64,000 nucleotides of DNA from Antedon mediterranea. Its lineage: Eukaryota; Echinodermata; Crinoidea; Comatulida; Antedonidae. Numbering within the stretch: position 1 is the stretch's first letter; each line of letters opens with the position of its first letter. A program made the position numbers and the translations under genes. Positions 62,054-64,000 of this stretch are shown piece after piece. The notes below the pieces were generated by a model that was not told the origin of the DNA, did not search any database, and saw only the letters and a program-made list of their open reading frames with translations. The DNA lies in assembly GCF_964355755.1 (NCBI RefSeq), contig NC_092673.1:15131001-15195000 (forward strand), read 5' to 3'.

Positions 62054-64000
62054 GTCTTGCTGAATTTCTATCTTATCGTCCATTTTCCTGAGGTTTCCTG
62101 ACAACTTTATTGTTATAACCATTGTTTAAAATTAAATTAACACTATAGAGCTAAGCAATTATTTTTAGCTTTTTAATTGGTTGAAATGTTTATTGATGTT
62201 ACGCAGAATGATGCAAGTTTTAATAGTGTGCAGCTTGTGTGGCATAAAGGTTGTATTGAAGTGTTACTACTTCTGCTTACATATTCAATATGTAGATTTA
62301 TAATTAAAATTGTTGCAATAAATATAGCACATTGTTTGTGTATTTGATGTATATATGTATATATATGTTTGAGCTGTATAGGAACAGTTGTTTCCTTTTA
62401 TGTCTAATGTTAGATTTCTAAAAAAGAAAATAAATAAAATTTGTTTATACAGTAATTTGTCATTATATCCATTATAATAAAATAGGCTGAACATGTGCAA
62501 TGTCAGATTAGCATCATTGCCACAGTAATATACATGCCTTATCAAGAAATATTGTTTAAACTTGTCTAGATAGATTCTCAAAGATGTACTAGCCAATTAA
62601 TAGTATCATTGCCAATTCCTGCCATAGCCGTATACAGTAGTATAGTTATTCAACATTAGAATATGTAAATTAGCTTGCTTTATAATTATACAAATATTTA
62701 AATTATTCTTAAAAGGTGAAATTTAGTAGGCATGGTCATTATACTCGACTACCCTCTTTTTCTCTTATTCCTAATTTTTCTAATTTGGCAATATTCAATA
62801 TAGATATTAAGAAAAATGTATTAATAAAGTTAATATATATTCTGTATATCATCTTGAAGTTTAATAATTTAGATAAATGTCAAATGTAATAAATTATATT
62901 TTTCATTTTAAATTAAGGATAAATTTATTTACTGATATTAAGTCTTTAATAACTTACATGTTTTGTATATAGTTATATCATTTTGATACCTACAGTAGTA
63001 GTAATAATAATTGATGAACACAAGACAAATGTATATCTATTGTCATTATTGTCATAAACTACCTAGCTATCCCTCATTGTGGGTCTGCTTTTAGTATAGG
63101 TCTAAAGGCCTATATATTATGTTTGAATGGATTTTCTTTAACCAACTAAATGGATTTACCATAATAATAAACATACCAAATGATTATAAATGTTGACATA
63201 TTTTCTTCCACACATCCACCTGTTTGTATCCAAATATTTTTACGTTTCATTGTTAGCCACCTTGTCTGTAACATAGGGAGCTTGCGACGACTTAGGACTT
63301 AATGCATATTGTGCCATTCGTCTGGACGAATGTGTAGAAAAATCAAGTGACGAAGTACTTGCCAATTTCTCTGAATGCTCAATAAATATTGCGTAACTAG
63401 GTTCTAGGTCGTTCGCAATTTGAAAGCTCCATATTAAAGCAATAGTTTATATGTACCATGCACAGATTAACAATTTGCAGTATGTTGTGCCCGTAGTTTC
63501 ATTACAACTTTTCTTGTATTGTTTTAATATCAAAGACATTATTATAATATTATTATACACAGATTAATTTTAATCAATTTAAGCACCATGCATTACATTA
63601 CAGACAGACAATTTGACGCGTACGTTCATTCATTGTTGTAGATGGTGTTTCGACTTCTTGAAAAGAAAAAAACAAATAGGCACACATGACGTGTTGTAAT
63701 TATACTTGAGTTGTAAATAACCCCGCTAGTGGCACTAAAACAATAACTAGACTTTGTACGTATGCATCAAATTAATTTTTTTCTCTTAATTAAAAAACCA
63801 TTTGTTTTAACAGGTGAAGTATACATATAGAGTACTGAGTTTTAACATTGTAGAGAGTTGCAATCTTTTAAACATTCCTGTTTTATAAGATTTTTGTCGA
63901 TATATTTTGTATTTTAGAATTGGGATTTTCAGAGTGTTTAGTTTTTTACACAGATATATTATATGTACAGCTTAAGAATGTTTTGCTTTGAAATAACATG
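62054..64000. other. Proposed 3'UTR and downstream DNA
   Basis: AT-rich. No further gene, repeat family or RNA was recognised. The extent of the 3'UTR is unknown. Confidence 0.3.
62317..62322 (+). terminator. Possible polyadenylation signal
   Basis: AATAAA lies 264 nt past the proposed stop codon. Several other AATAAA or ATTAAA strings occur to 62.9 kb because the region is AT-rich, so the choice is uncertain. Confidence 0.25.

Noticed and set aside
63814-63830. Alternative terminal prominin exon
   Set aside because: It fits the phase (AACAG acceptor, then GEVYI and TAG), but 62025 has a better pyrimidine tract and a more tail-like acidic sequence. Kept only as an alternative.

Overview
This is eukaryotic, AT-rich, intron- and repeat-dense animal DNA. 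Nothing bacterial or viral is visible. The style of the repeats (TAGGCCTA-rich strings, tRNA-headed SINEs, Penelope-like and non-LTR retroelements, many short inverted-repeat transposons) and an invertebrate-type prominin suggest a marine invertebrate deuterostome, most likely an echinoderm. That taxonomic call is an inference.

The window is dominated by ONE host gene on the + strand: a prominin (PROM1/CD133-family five-transmembrane glycoprotein). I reconstructed it by hand as 26 coding exons from the ATG at 3573 to a proposed stop at 62051-62053. Every intron used is GT-AG, all phases agree, and the total is 2676 nt, or 891 aa. The protein has a signal peptide, TM1 (about 105-130), the conserved Cys-rich intracellular turn (about 127-139), TM2 (about 152-173), a first large extracellular loop with four sequons or more, TM3 and TM4 (about 470-496 and 513-544), a second large loop, TM5 (about 834-860) and a short tail. 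Exons 1-25 are well supported; the last exon is tentative. Part of the gene (3' half of exon 9 to 5' part of exon 13) has been tandemly duplicated. This created a chimeric exon 11 and a second copy of exon 10 (exon 12), both still in frame.

Layout. 1-3553: upstream region, mostly a 2.55-kb inverted-repeat transposon (306-2859, 8-bp target duplication) carrying nested smaller elements. 3554-10490: exons 1-4, with a Harbinger-like element and an integrase-like pseudogene in intron 1. 10491-22171: intron 4, holding a piggyBac-like MITE, a 4-kb transposon relic invaded by a non-LTR retrotransposon (RT and ORF1 remnants), and a broken multi-part minus-strand transposon-type gene (17.0-21.1 kb). 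22172-36262: exons 5-19 with SINEs and several MITE families. 36263-41232: intron 19, with a foldback whose tip carries a hammerhead-ribozyme-like motif, a 48-bp minisatellite, a truncated Penelope-like element with an internal 505-bp duplication, and an ORF1-like remnant. 41233-41531: exons 20-21. 41560-47130: an array of roughly 84 copies of a 60-bp unit containing two copies of one SINE. 47534-52726: exons 22-25, with a nested transposon carrying a 75-bp array. 52727-62024: last intron, filled with GCTTAAGC-type repeats, a 101-bp array, a 22-bp array and a further MITE. 62025 onward: proposed terminal exon, 3'UTR and featureless AT-rich DNA.

Apart from prominin I find no host gene that I can support. 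Long ORFs in the 48-bp and 60-bp arrays are by-products of repeat periods divisible by three.
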